DNA of 64,000 bases. Source: Candidatus Parvarchaeota archaeon (GTDB lineage Archaea; Nanobdellota; Nanobdellia; CSSed11-243R1). A program made the translations under genes and the position numbers. The notes below the pieces were generated by a model. That model was given only the letters and a program-made list of their open reading frames with translations, was not told where the DNA came from and ran no database searches. Within the stretch, counting starts at the first letter, position 1; the number at the start of each line of letters is the position of its first letter. The stretch is from contig WALP01000030.1 of the NCBI GenBank assembly GCA_015522785.1, forward strand, positions 18,879 to 82,878, written 5' to 3'. Below, one piece after another: positions 32,359 to 40,865 of this stretch.

Positions 32359-33471
32359 ATGCCAACAAACTACCAAACCGCAGTAATGCTCATTATTGGT
32401 GCAGTAATCGGAGCAGGAGTTTTTGGAATACCTTACTCCATGTCGCAATCAGGAATCTTATTTGGAATTTTAAACCTAATCTTCGTCGGATTTATTGTCT
32501 TATCAATGACATTATTCATGGGTGAAATAGTTCTTAGAACAAAAGGAAAAATGCAATTCACCGCACTGGCTGAAAAATACTTAGGAAAATGGGGAAAGTG
32601 GACGATGTTTTTTTCCATGGCTATCGGTATCTACGGCGCTTTAACTGCATATTTAGTGGGCATTGGCGAATCAATTACGCATCTACTTGGTGGGAACCCC
32701 ATTATATACTCAATAATCTTTTTTGTACTTGCCACTCCTCTAATCTATTTTGGCTTGAAAACAGTAACAAAAGTGGAATTTGGGCTTTCTGCTTTTTTAG
32801 TAGCAATTTTTATAATCATAAGTATATCATTACTACCACATTTGAAATTCCAAAACATATCGTATAACAATCCGAAAAGAGCGCTTTATCCATATGGTGT
32901 AATTTTATTCGCAACTCTTGGATATCCAATTATACCTGAGGTAACAATGATTCTAAAGAGAAATGAAAAAAAGATAATGTCCGCAATAGCCGTCGCTATG
33001 ATTAGCTGTTTGTCAATTTATGCCCTATTCTCAGTTTCTATGATTGGCACTTTTGGAGAAAATGTTTCTGAAATTGCCACTAACTCCTTAAAAGGCACAC
33101 TCGGGGATTTGGGAACAATAGTTGCAATTTTAGCTATGGCGACGGGATTTCTAGCGCTCGGAATAGTGTTAAAGGATGTTTACCATCTTGACTTAAGAAT
33201 AAACCCAAAACTATCTTGGGGATTAGTTATTCTAATCCCTATGCTTATTTTCATTTCATTTTCTCCGAGTTTTATAACCGCAATTTTATTAACAGGCACT
33301 TATTCAGGCGGGCTCGCGGGAGTAATAAGCGCACTCATGGTAAAAGAAGCAAGAAAGAAAAGCGAGCTAAAACCAAAATATGTTGTACCAGGAGGAAACT
33401 TTTTGATATACTTTTCAATAGCGGTCTTTGTTTTTGGGATAATTTACCAAACAATACGAATTTTTGCATAA
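32359..33471 (+). CDS. APC/AAAP-type amino-acid permease
   Basis: A 370-residue membrane protein with about 10-11 spans. The start MLIIGAVIGAGVFGIPYSM is the glycine-rich first helix of amino-acid/polyamine transporters (G-AGVFGIP). The spacing and the short loops fit the aromatic-amino-acid permease type. Substrate cannot be inferred. It is divergent from cdc6 with only 60 bases between, containing a TATA element (TTTAAATATG region). Confidence 0.88.
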   Translation: MPTNYQTAVMLIIGAVIGAGVFGIPYSMSQSGILFGILNLIFVGFIVLSMTLFMGEIVLRTKGKMQFTALAEKYLGKWGKWTMFFSMAIGIYGALTAYLVGIGESITHLLGGNPIIYSIIFFVLATPLIYFGLKTVTKVEFGLSAFLVAIFIIISISLLPHLKFQNISYNNPKRALYPYGVILFATLGYPIIPEVTMILKRNEKKIMSAIAVAMISCLSIYALFSVSMIGTFGENVSEIATNSLKGTLGDLGTIVAILAMATGFLALGIVLKDVYHLDLRINPKLSWGLVILIPMLIFISFSPSFITAILLTGTYSGGLAGVISALMVKEARKKSELKPKYVVPGGNFLIYFSIAVFVFGIIYQTIRIFA

Positions 33472-33525
33472 TCAAAAACTATTAAAAAGTTCATGATAAT
33501 AAATAATTAATAGGGGGTAAGCAAG

Positions 33526-34254
33526 ATGGATATTCAAATAATAGTTGAAAAACCAATTCCTAAAAATTCAATAATTCTAGAGGGATTTCAAGGAGTGGGG
33601 CTTGTTGGCACACTGGCAGCGCAGTATATTGTGGACCAGGAAAAAGCAGATGTAGTAGGATATATGGATGTTCCGCAACTCCCACCAATTGCCATTTTGG
33701 CAAACGGAAAGATTAGGTTACCAATTAGAATACATCATTTCAAAAAAGGCAAAAACAACTTTCTAGTTTTTGAATCCGAACTACCAATACCACAAAACCT
33801 TGTTAATCCTATCGCAAGAGCAATATCAGAGTTCGCAAAGAAAAACAAAGTAAAGGAGATAATATCTTTCGAAGGACTTGCCGTTCCAAAAATACCACTT
33901 GAGGCTAAAGTTTATTGGATTAGCAATAACAGAAGCAAGTTTGAAAAGAGGATGAAGTCTGTAAAACTTCTAAACAGCGGAATAGTAATAGGTGTTTCGG
34001 CAGCCTTGCTGATACAATCAAAAACAAAAAAAGTTCCCGCAGCCGTATTAATGTCAGAAGCACATGCAAATTTTCCAGATGGAATCGCAGCAGCGAGTAT
34101 AATTAAATCTATAAACAAAATATATGGGTTAAATATCAATACATCCCCATTGGAAAAAGAGTCAAAACGCTTCGAAGAGAAAGTTTGGACAATTATCAAG
34201 AAAGCCCAGCAGCTTAAAGAAGCCAAAACTCCAAATGAAACATACATAGGGTGA
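33526..34254 (+). CDS. PAC2-family protein (proteasome assembly chaperone-like)
   Basis: A 242-residue protein matching PAC2, related to proteasome assembly chaperones: GFQGVGLVGTLAAQYIV (about residues 20-36), VPQLPPIAIL, a basic strand, and AAALLIQSK followed by MSEAHANFPDG (about 180-195). It carries a strong GGGGGTAAGCAAG leader. The archaeal role is probably in proteasome biogenesis. It overlaps the next small gene by one base. Confidence 0.9.
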   Translation: MDIQIIVEKPIPKNSIILEGFQGVGLVGTLAAQYIVDQEKADVVGYMDVPQLPPIAILANGKIRLPIRIHHFKKGKNNFLVFESELPIPQNLVNPIARAISEFAKKNKVKEIISFEGLAVPKIPLEAKVYWISNNRSKFEKRMKSVKLLNSGIVIGVSAALLIQSKTKKVPAAVLMSEAHANFPDGIAAASIIKSINKIYGLNINTSPLEKESKRFEEKVWTIIKKAQQLKEAKTPNETYIG

Positions 34255-34472
34255 TGCCTATGTCTATGAAAAAGACTAAAAAAAAGAAGAAAAAATTACA
34301 TGATAAAGAGGAAGAGGAGATTACAATAATACCTTCTGAAGAAAGTAATGATGACATAGATGAAACAGAATTGTTAACAAAGGAATACCTTGAAGAAGGC
34401 ACTGATGAAGAAGAGCATCCTGACGGAGAATATGACGCATACCCCAATGAAGACTACACCGAAGAGGATTAA
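34254..34472 (+). CDS. Small highly charged hypothetical protein
   Basis: About 72 residues from ATG 34254, which overlaps the PAC2 stop (TGATG); an upstream GTG 34251 and ATG codons at 34260 and 34266 are alternatives. The N-terminus is a lysine run and the rest is very acidic (Glu, Asp) without hydrophobic core, so it is probably disordered. The coupling to PAC2 supports reality, but composition alone makes it uncertain. Confidence 0.5.
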   Translation: MPMSMKKTKKKKKKLHDKEEEEITIIPSEESNDDIDETELLTKEYLEEGTDEEEHPDGEYDAYPNEDYTEED

Positions 34473-34885
34473 TCAATGATAATACCTTTTCCGCTCTTTT
34501 CTAAAAACCTTAGATAATCCATCAAATCCTTGCTCATTGAAGTGGAGAAATATTTAAGCACTTGGGTTGGTTTAATCCACATTAAATGAGCATACTTCTT
34601 TGAGGAGATTGGATTTCCAGAAGCATATTTAAGCTCATAAAAATATTGCTCTACGCTCGGATTTTCTGAAGGGTTGTATTTTACAAGAAGTTTTCCAACA
34701 TTCACTTTTATACCTAATTCTTTCTCAAATAAATTTTTTATAATCTTGCGCGGGGATTCTCCATCAACCATCTCTTCAAATGGGAAGGTCCATATAATTC
34801 TTGGAATTAATGGATTCGCACGCCTAAGTTGTCCTATTAGAACATAACCATCTCTGTAAAGTACTCCTTCGACCCATCTTATCAT
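34469..34885 (-). CDS. Nudix-like hydrolase
   Basis: A 138-residue protein with a Nudix-like fold: an N-terminal VEGVLYRDGYVLIGQLRR strand pair and a helix like the Nudix box (DGESPRKIIKNLFEKELGI, about residues 44-62). The box is degenerate: the normal GX5EX7REUXEE has lost several acids, retaining FEKELG at the end. It may bind but not hydrolyse its nucleotide substrate. Its 3' end overlaps the small charged gene by four bases. Confidence 0.7.
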   Translation of the reverse strand: MIRWVEGVLYRDGYVLIGQLRRANPLIPRIIWTFPFEEMVDGESPRKIIKNLFEKELGIKVNVGKLLVKYNPSENPSVEQYFYELKYASGNPISSKKYAHLMWIKPTQVLKYFSTSMSKDLMDYLRFLEKSGKGIIID

Positions 34886-34936
34886 AAATTAAGATATATA
34901 GTCAAATTTAATAAACTTTTATGATTTCCAGTACGT

Positions 34937-35569
34937 ATGCTAAAAGCAATTGGATTTGATTTAGATGATACATTAATAGATGGTAAAAAAATGCACCATG
35001 CTGCAATAATCGAAGCCTTAAACAAATTTGGGTATAAAAAAAAGAGAATTAAATGGATTAGAGGAGCCACCACAGAGGAACTCCTAAAATTAAATTTTCC
35101 AACGATGAATGAAAAAATGATTTCTAAGATTGCGTTATACAAACGAAAAATAGTAAAAAAATATATGAATCTTGCAAAGGTATTACCTCATGCGCGGGAG
35201 CTTTTAAGAACGCTAAAACAAAAAGGATTGATTGTGGGAATGATAACCAATAACTCTCGAATAGAACTAAAACATTTTTTAAAATATTTTAAGATTAAGA
35301 AATATTTTGACATCGTAGTTGGGATTGATGATGCGAAACCGAAGCCGAATAGTGACATGCTCAAAATATTCATGAAAAGGGCGAAAGTCAAGCCAAAAGA
35401 AATGATTTATGTCGGAGACAGTGATTATGATATTCTTGCCTGCAAAAAAGCAAAAATAGATATTATATTAAACACAAAGATACATAAAACAAAATTAATG
35501 TCAAGCGCGGATTACATAGCAAAGAACTTAAAAGATATAAAAGATATTATAATGAAATTGGAGGGGTAG
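34937..35569 (+). CDS. HAD-superfamily hydrolase
   Basis: A 210-residue HAD phosphatase. Motif I DLDDTL (residues 8-13), motif II TNNS (about 99-102), motif III Lys in KPKPNSDML and motif IV GDSDYDILACK (about 156-166) are intact, as in phosphoglycolate phosphatases. A helical cap occupies about 15-85. A TATA element precedes ATG 34937. It sits two bases before the deoxyhypusine synthase gene, so they are co-transcribed. Substrate is unknown. Confidence 0.92.
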   Translation: MLKAIGFDLDDTLIDGKKMHHAAIIEALNKFGYKKKRIKWIRGATTEELLKLNFPTMNEKMISKIALYKRKIVKKYMNLAKVLPHARELLRTLKQKGLIVGMITNNSRIELKHFLKYFKIKKYFDIVVGIDDAKPKPNSDMLKIFMKRAKVKPKEMIYVGDSDYDILACKKAKIDIILNTKIHKTKLMSSADYIAKNLKDIKDIIMKLEG

Positions 35570-35571
35570 AA

Positions 35572-36498
35572 ATGCAACCAATAAAAGATATAAAAATAAC
35601 CAAAAATCAAACTGTGAAAGATTTAATAAATCAATTTGAAGAAAGCGGTGGATTTTCAGCCAAAATGTTTGCTGACGGAGTAAAGATATTTAAAGAGATG
35701 CAGGACGACAAGGATTGTGTAAAATTCTTTTCATTTCCCGCATGCACAATCGCCACAGGGATGCGTGGTGTAGTAAAAGATATGGTAAAAGATAGGATGG
35801 TTGATGTTATCATAACAACTTGTGGAACGCTTGACCATGATTTGGCGAGAATTTGGAAAGATTATTACAAAGGAACTTTCTTCGCCGACGACAGGGAACT
35901 GCACAAAGAGGGCGTAAACCGCCTCGGAAATGTTTTTGTCCCAAACGAATCATATGGTATAATACTTGAAGAAAAAATGCAACCTATTCTGCAAAAACTT
36001 TACGAGCAAAGGAAAGAGTGGAACACCCGCGACTTGATTTGGGCATTCGGAGAAGCAATTAAAGACGAGCCGAAGGCAGAAGAATCTATCTTATATTGGG
36101 CGTGGAAAAACCAAATACCTGTTTTTGTTCCCGGGATAACAGACGGCGCCTTTGGAAGTCAAATATGGCTTTTCTGGCAGATGCATAAAGACCTTAAAAT
36201 AAATTTACTTGAAGATGAACATGCATTATCAGATATAGTTTATTCTGCAAAAAAGACGGGCGCCCTCATGCTTGGCGGAGGAATCTCGAAGCACCATGTT
36301 ATCTGGTGGAACCAATTCAGGGAAGGACTAGATTATGCTGTGCAGATAACAACCGCAGTTGAGTGGGACGGCAGCTTGTCAGGTGCAAGAGTGCGCGAGG
36401 CAATCTCATGGGGAAAAGTCCGAGAAGACGCGAAGCAGGTAACTATACCGGGCGACGCGACAATTTTGCTACCTTTGCTTTATGCTTATGTGGTATAA
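35572..36498 (+). CDS. dys: Deoxyhypusine synthase
   Basis: A 308-residue deoxyhypusine synthase, which modifies the lysine of aIF5A using spermidine. The motifs TIATGMRG, VIITTCGTLDHDLARI, PVFVPGITDGAFGSQ and the catalytic-Lys motif GGGISKHHVIWWNQFR (about 233-248) are clear. The C-terminus has VEWDGSLSGARVREAISWGK. It follows a HAD gene by two bases and uses the start ATG 35572 with GGAGGGGTAGA upstream. Confidence 0.96.
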   Translation: MQPIKDIKITKNQTVKDLINQFEESGGFSAKMFADGVKIFKEMQDDKDCVKFFSFPACTIATGMRGVVKDMVKDRMVDVIITTCGTLDHDLARIWKDYYKGTFFADDRELHKEGVNRLGNVFVPNESYGIILEEKMQPILQKLYEQRKEWNTRDLIWAFGEAIKDEPKAEESILYWAWKNQIPVFVPGITDGAFGSQIWLFWQMHKDLKINLLEDEHALSDIVYSAKKTGALMLGGGISKHHVIWWNQFREGLDYAVQITTAVEWDGSLSGARVREAISWGKVREDAKQVTIPGDATILLPLLYAYVV

Positions 36499-36523
36499 AA
36501 AGTTTTATACAATAAAATCATAA

Positions 36524-36554
36524 ACTTTATAAATGCCTTTGAAGATAATTAAAT
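36524..36554 (+). promoter_or_regulatory. Promoter of 5S rRNA
   Basis: A TATA element (TTTATAAATG, about 36528-36537) lies about 25 bases before the 5S rRNA start, which is the archaeal core promoter spacing. Confidence 0.55.
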
Positions 36555-36671
36555 TGCTCGCGGTCATAGGAAAGGGGAAACACCTGGTCCCATTTCGAAC
36601 CCAGAAGTTAAGCCCTTTCGCGGTGCTGTTTGTACTTGCCCTTGGCAGGGAAGGCAGCATAGCTGCGGGCA
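36555..36671 (+). rRNA. rrf: 5S ribosomal RNA
   Basis: About 117 nt with the archaeal 5S core GGGGAAACACCTGGTCCCAT and CGAACCCAGAAGTTAAGCCC. The terminal helix TGCTCGCGG/CTGCGGGCA closes it over 9 base pairs with G-U steps. It stands alone, away from 16S and 23S genes, as in many archaea. The next protein gene on the minus strand stops two bases after its end. Confidence 0.96.
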
Positions 36672-36672
36672 C

Positions 36673-37242
36673 TCATATTTTAAGTTGATCATTAATTTCG
36701 ATAAAACCGGGAATAAATTCTCTTTCATCCAACGTTATGATTAGCGGAAGTTTAGTGATGTGATATACCCCACTAATCTTCTTTGTAAATCCGGAATAAA
36801 AATCCCTTATTGTTTCTAACCTGTGTGGAAGCCCCTCAATTTCTCCAGTTAAGTTTTCAAACTCTACACGAGGGTCATCTTCAGCTAACGGTTTCAAGTA
36901 ATGATTCTTTAACCCGGTGTATTCCAAGAAATCTTCAACCGTCCGCGGAAAAGAAAATCCTCCGCTTTCGATGTTATACATTGAAAAAGGTATATAATCT
37001 CCGATATTTTTCAAATACGCTTCAACATCATTGAGTGTTTCTAAAGAAGAAACTTTAAACGCCCAAGAAGGTATATCTGAGAAGATATTATTAACAATAT
37101 CCCACAAAAATCTTTTGTCTTCGCTATCAAAGACACCCTCTTTGTTTAGGATATATTCTTTCGGCACAGCAAATACTCGTCTTGCCATATCTTCATCAAA
37201 AAAATCAATTATATATGTACTACTATTAGATGGTAATATCAT
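36673..37242 (-). CDS. Hypothetical protein
   Basis: A 189-residue acidic protein with many aromatic residues and no recognised family. It starts with ATG 37242 and stops two bases from the 5S rRNA. Segments such as YIPFSMYNIESGGFSFPRTVE hint at a mixed alpha/beta fold. A TATA-like ATTATAAATT lies about 15-20 bases upstream. No signal or membrane span is visible. Confidence 0.6.
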   Translation of the reverse strand: MILPSNSSTYIIDFFDEDMARRVFAVPKEYILNKEGVFDSEDKRFLWDIVNNIFSDIPSWAFKVSSLETLNDVEAYLKNIGDYIPFSMYNIESGGFSFPRTVEDFLEYTGLKNHYLKPLAEDDPRVEFENLTGEIEGLPHRLETIRDFYSGFTKKISGVYHITKLPLIITLDEREFIPGFIEINDQLKI

Positions 37243-37319
37243 ACTTAATTTATAATATTTTCAAGTTATAAATTTTTCTGTATGCTATATTTATTAATCA
37301 TAAGTATATACCCAATCTT

Positions 37320-37634
37320 ATGAATGAAAGAAAGATTGCCAAAGAGAGGATAAAAAAACTTTTCGATATGGCTCGCGAGGAAGCCATAAAAGACAATTTG
37401 GATAGAAGCAGAAGATATGTGCAGCTCGCAAGAAAAATCGCTATGAAATTTAATTTATCCTTAAGGGATTATAAAAGAAAATTCTGTAAAAAGTGTAATG
37501 TATATTTTACCTCAAAGACATCAAGAGTAAGGTATCAAAAAAAAGACTTAAGGGTAACATATACTTGTCTTGTTTGTGGAAACGTCCAAAAATATCCATA
37601 TACAAGAGAAAAGCTTAAAAAGGGTAAGAATTAG
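37320..37634 (+). CDS. rnp4: Ribonuclease P protein component 4 (Rpp21/Rpr2)
   Basis: A 104-residue RNase P subunit. The basic helical N-terminus (RKIAKERIKKLFDMA, RRYVQLARKIAMK) is followed by the zinc ribbon CKKC (about 57-60) and CLVC (about 81-84). It acts in 5' maturation of tRNAs. It heads the operon that continues with S19e, which is the classical archaeal order. Confidence 0.94.
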   Translation: MNERKIAKERIKKLFDMAREEAIKDNLDRSRRYVQLARKIAMKFNLSLRDYKRKFCKKCNVYFTSKTSRVRYQKKDLRVTYTCLVCGNVQKYPYTREKLKKGKN

Positions 37635-37644
37635 TGAGATTACT

Positions 37645-38076
37645 ATGGCAACAGTATTTGATGTTAGTCCACATGAACTTATTGGAAAATTAAAAGATGA
37701 ACTCAAAAAGATAGATGGGATAAAAGCTCCGGAATGGTCAAAATTCACGAAGACAGGAAGCTTCAAAAACAAACCACCTGAGCAGGATGATTTCTGGTAT
37801 ATTCGCGCAGCCTCAATTTTGAGGCAGTTATATGTCCAGGGACGTCCATTAGGAGTCCAAAGGCTAAGAGTAAAATACGGTGGAAAGAAAAAAAGGAAAA
37901 GCAAGCCGAAACACTTCGTAAGAGGTGGCGGAAAGATAATAAGAAATATCCTTCAGCAACTTGAAGCTTCAGGACTGATTAAAAAAGTCACAGTTAATAA
38001 TCAAAAAGGAAGAATGATAACAAGTAAGGGAAAAAGTATGATTGACAAGCTCGCCACCCAAATAAATAAAGGGTGA
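37645..38076 (+). CDS. rps19e: 30S ribosomal protein S19e (eS19)
   Basis: A 143-residue S19e. Its hallmarks are the DDFWYIRAASILRQLY helix, the GVQRLRVKYGG motif and the final GRMITSKGKSMIDKLA. The start MATVFDVSP at 37645 has a GTGAGAT site seven bases upstream. The length is normal. Confidence 0.95.
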   Translation: MATVFDVSPHELIGKLKDELKKIDGIKAPEWSKFTKTGSFKNKPPEQDDFWYIRAASILRQLYVQGRPLGVQRLRVKYGGKKKRKSKPKHFVRGGGKIIRNILQQLEASGLIKKVTVNNQKGRMITSKGKSMIDKLATQINKG

Positions 38077-38081
38077 ATAGA

Positions 38082-38351
38082 GTGAATGTCGAAGAATACA
38101 AAAAGGAAATTGAACGCCAGCAAACGGAAGCACTAAAAAAAGCTGCTATGCTAAAATTCATGACAAAAAGAGCAAGAGAAAGACTCAATCGCGTCAAGCT
38201 AGTAAAACCAGAAATAGCTGAAAAAGTTGAAAATGCTCTGCTTCAAGCAATTCAGATGGGGCAAGTAAGCGGAGTGATAACAGAATCCCAAATAATAGGT
38301 ATACTCAATGAAATAAGCGAAAAGAAAAAATTCAAGATATTGAGGAGATAA
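38082..38351 (+). CDS. PDCD5-family DNA-binding protein
   Basis: An 89-residue helical protein of the PDCD5/TFAR19 (DUF122) family. The features are ERQQTEALKKAAMLKFMTKRARERLNRVK (basic helices, in two parts) and the C-terminal GQVSGVITESQIIGILNEI helix pair. I favour GTG 38082 with a GGGTGA site six bases upstream; GTG 38073 would add three residues. It lies between S19e and L39e, as in other archaea. Confidence 0.92.
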   Translation: MNVEEYKKEIERQQTEALKKAAMLKFMTKRARERLNRVKLVKPEIAEKVENALLQAIQMGQVSGVITESQIIGILNEISEKKKFKILRR

Positions 38352-38355
38352 CAAA

Positions 38356-38529
38356 ATGGCAAGAACAAAACACATTTCAAGGAAACTAAAGCTTATCAAG
38401 GCGACAAAAAGCGCAGTGGCAGCACCATTTTGGGCTATCCTAAAAAAATTTGGAAAGCGAAAGGTGTACAGGTGGAGATTGAATCCACACAAGAGAAGAC
38501 ACTGGCGCAGAAACAAGTTAAAGATATAG
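38356..38529 (+). CDS. rpl39e: 50S ribosomal protein L39e (eL39)
   Basis: A 57-residue, very basic protein starting MARTKHISRKLKL. The core APFWAILKKFGK and the tail RWRLNPHKRRHWRRNKLKI are diagnostic of L39e. It lines the exit tunnel. The start follows PDCD5 by four bases. This gene is short, so it is easily missed. Confidence 0.95.
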   Translation: MARTKHISRKLKLIKATKSAVAAPFWAILKKFGKRKVYRWRLNPHKRRHWRRNKLKI

Positions 38530-38538
38530 GTGTAAACT

Positions 38539-38934
38539 ATGGCTACTAAAAAAAATGAAACATCAGAAAGAAATTATGTTGTTCCGCTTAGGAAAGCAGT
38601 TATAAAAACGGCAAGATGGAGAAGAGCTAAGAAGTCGATTTCTACAATACGCTCTTTCATGAAGAGACACATGAAAGCAGAAATAGTCAAGATAGGCAAG
38701 GAATTAAACGAGTTGATATGGGAAAGAGGCGGAAAAAGAGTGCCGTCAAAAGTCAACGTACTCGCCACAAAAGAAGAGAATATAGTTTATGTTAATTTGT
38801 CTGACGCGCCTAAGAAGAAAAAAGAAGTAAAGAAAGAAGAACCCAAAAAAGAAGAAAAGGCGCCAGCAGAAAAAGAGAAAGAGGAAGAAAAAGAAACAAA
38901 AGAAAAGCCAAAAGAAGAGAATAAAAGTGAATGA
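38539..38934 (+). CDS. rpl31e: 50S ribosomal protein L31e (eL31) with charged tail
   Basis: A 131-residue L31e. Residues 1 to about 88 are the usual domain (RNYVVPLRKAVIKTARWRRA, AIVKIGKELNELIWERGGK type segments). Residues about 89-131 are a Lys/Glu-rich tail with no hydrophobic core, longer than in most L31e proteins. The domain contacts the exit-tunnel region. The tail may bind partners or serve as a flexible extension. It overlaps LX by four bases (ATGA). Confidence 0.93.
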   Translation: MATKKNETSERNYVVPLRKAVIKTARWRRAKKSISTIRSFMKRHMKAEIVKIGKELNELIWERGGKRVPSKVNVLATKEENIVYVNLSDAPKKKKEVKKEEPKKEEKAPAEKEKEEEKETKEKPKEENKSE

Positions 38935-39122
38935 TTATGGAATTTTTAGTTAATGGACAATTCAAAAAAAAGGACAAATACCAAAAGTTTAGTAAAACTG
39001 TTTCTGCCAGCACAAAAAATGCGGCAATAGCAAAAGTGAAAGCAATTCTAGGCTCAAACTACAGGTGCAAGGAAAACCTTGTCAAAGTTGAAAGCGTAGA
39101 GGAAATCAAAAATGAGCAATGA
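38931..39122 (+). CDS. rplX: 50S ribosomal protein LX (L18a/eL20)
   Basis: A 63-residue LX protein with the start MIMEFLVNGQFKK, the segment KFSKTVSASTKNAAIAKVKA and the final GSNYRCKENLVKVESV. It belongs to the large subunit. Its ATG overlaps the L31e stop (ATGA). In most archaea aIF6 lies between L31e and LX; here the two are directly overlapping. Confidence 0.92.
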   Translation: MIMEFLVNGQFKKKDKYQKFSKTVSASTKNAAIAKVKAILGSNYRCKENLVKVESVEEIKNEQ

Positions 39123-39477
39123 TGAAGATGAAAAACGTGCGATGTTTGAGAATGAAATACTCAAGGCGCACATGAACGAGCTTGAAAAACAGCTTTCTGA
39201 AATAGAGTCCAAAAGAGCAGAGTTGGAATACATCAAGGACGGACTTGAAAATCTAAAGGGTCAAAAAGGCAAAGATATGCTTCTTCCATTCGGCACAGGC
39301 GTTCTTGTGAAAGGAAAGATTTTAGACGACAAGAAAGTTCTTGTGAATATAGGCTCAAACGTGATTGTTGAAAAAACAATTGACGAAGCAAAAGAAATAA
39401 TCGATGCGCAGATAAAAGAACTTGAAGCGGTTAAGAAATTAATTGACAAAGAAATACAAAAATATTCCATATTCTAA
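39112..39477 (+). CDS. pfdA: Prefoldin alpha subunit
   Basis: A 121-residue prefoldin alpha: two long coiled-coil helices (about 5-50 and 90-121) joined by the beta-hairpin region LLPFGTGVLVKGKILDDKKV (about 59-78). Prefoldin captures unfolded proteins. Its start overlaps the LX gene by 11 bases. The upstream gene order matches archaeal convention. Confidence 0.94.
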   Translation: MSNDEDEKRAMFENEILKAHMNELEKQLSEIESKRAELEYIKDGLENLKGQKGKDMLLPFGTGVLVKGKILDDKKVLVNIGSNVIVEKTIDEAKEIIDAQIKELEAVKKLIDKEIQKYSIF

Positions 39478-39515
39478 TCAAAACCCTTAAAAAACAACAG
39501 ATTTTGTGAATTCTT

Positions 39516-40865
39516 ATGTTTGATTTTTTAAAGAAGAAAATAAAGGAATCCGTTGAGGGAATAAAAAAAGTATTCAATGAACCTCAAAAAGAGGAAGAAA
39601 TTGAGGAAAAACCAAAGGAGCTAAAAGAAGAACAGAAAATTGAAGCACCCAAAGAGGAACAGCCACAACAAAAAGAGGAAGAACAAAAAGAAGAGACTAA
39701 AAAGGAAGTTGAAGAAGTAGAAGAAATAGAAAAGAAGCTTGAAGAAAAACCCGCTGAAACCAAAAAAGAAGAAAAAATAAAGAAAATCGAAGAAGAAGTC
39801 CTTGAAGAAGTTGAAGAAGAACTGAAGGAAGAAGAAAAAGAAATTGAAGGAGAATCCCCTGAAGAAAAACAAGAAGAAGCTGAAGAAAAGACTGAAGAGG
39901 AAACCCCAAAAGAAAAAAAGGAAGGGCTGTTCTCAAAAATTTTCGGAAAGAAAAAGACTGAAGGAAAAAAAGAAACGAAAACAAAAAAATCTGAAAAAAA
40001 GCATATCCTACCTTTATTTGAAAAAAAGCTTTCCGAAGAAGAATTTGAAAAATTCTTCAGAAATCTTGAAATCTCATTCTTAGAAGCAAATATAGCTTAT
40101 GAGGTTATAACATTAATCAAAGAAAGGCTGAAAAAAGAGCTTGTAGATAATCCCGTCAAGAGAGGAAAAGTCGAAGACAAAATAGTAGACACCATAAAAG
40201 AAATATTTGAGGAAATCCTTCTCGAGATGAACCCAAACGAATTAATCAAAAAAATAGATGAAAACAAGAAAAATGACAAACCTACAAAAATTCTTTTCCT
40301 CGGAGTTAATGGAGTCGGCAAAACAACAACACTTGCTAAGATGTGTTATTGGCTTCAAGAAAAAGGATATACATCAGTAATCTCCGCAAGCGACACTTTC
40401 AGGGCGGCATCAATAGAACAGCTGGAAATCCACGCCAAAAATCTTGGTGTAAAAGTAATCAAACACCAGTATGGTGCGGACCCTGCGGCAGTCGCGTTTG
40501 ACGCAATTGAATACGCAAAGGCACACCACATAGACGTTGTTTTGATTGACTCGGCTGGAAGACAGCATTCAAACACTAATTTAATGGACGAGCTCGCCAA
40601 GATAAAAAGAGTAGCAAAGCCCGACTTCACAATATTCGTAGCAGATGCTTTAACAGGAAACGACGCCGTCGAGCAGGCGAAAGAATTCGGCAAAATAGGG
40701 TTTGACGCAATAATACTTGGAAAGGCTGACGTTGACCAGAAAGGAGGAGCAATCCTATCAGTTTCTTATATATCTAGAAAACCAATTATATTTTTGGGAG
40801 TCGGGCAGGGATACAAAGACTTGGAGCCATTCGACAAAAAGAAATTGATATCAAGGATTATATAA
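39516..40865 (+). CDS. ftsY: Signal recognition particle receptor FtsY with long acidic N-domain
   Basis: A 449-residue FtsY. Residues about 20-150 form a Glu/Lys-rich low-complexity region. The N domain (about 160-235) and the GTPase domain follow: G1 GVNGVGKTTTLAK (about 266-278), FRAASIEQL, DSAGRQHSN (G3; Ser instead of the usual Thr) and GKADVDQKGGA. It docks SRP-ribosome complexes at the membrane. The gene follows prefoldin; the next gene is on the opposite strand. Confidence 0.96.
   Translation: MFDFLKKKIKESVEGIKKVFNEPQKEEEIEEKPKELKEEQKIEAPKEEQPQQKEEEQKEETKKEVEEVEEIEKKLEEKPAETKKEEKIKKIEEEVLEEVEEELKEEEKEIEGESPEEKQEEAEEKTEEETPKEKKEGLFSKIFGKKKTEGKKETKTKKSEKKHILPLFEKKLSEEEFEKFFRNLEISFLEANIAYEVITLIKERLKKELVDNPVKRGKVEDKIVDTIKEIFEEILLEMNPNELIKKIDENKKNDKPTKILFLGVNGVGKTTTLAKMCYWLQEKGYTSVISASDTFRAASIEQLEIHAKNLGVKVIKHQYGADPAAVAFDAIEYAKAHHIDVVLIDSAGRQHSNTNLMDELAKIKRVAKPDFTIFVADALTGNDAVEQAKEFGKIGFDAIILGKADVDQKGGAILSVSYISRKPIIFLGVGQGYKDLEPFDKKKLISRII

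Noticed and set aside
39621..39984. Minus-strand frames rich in Phe and Leu opposite ftsY
   Set aside because: They are mirror images of the Glu/Lys codons (GAA/AAA) in the FtsY N-domain and have no promoter or ribosome-binding site.
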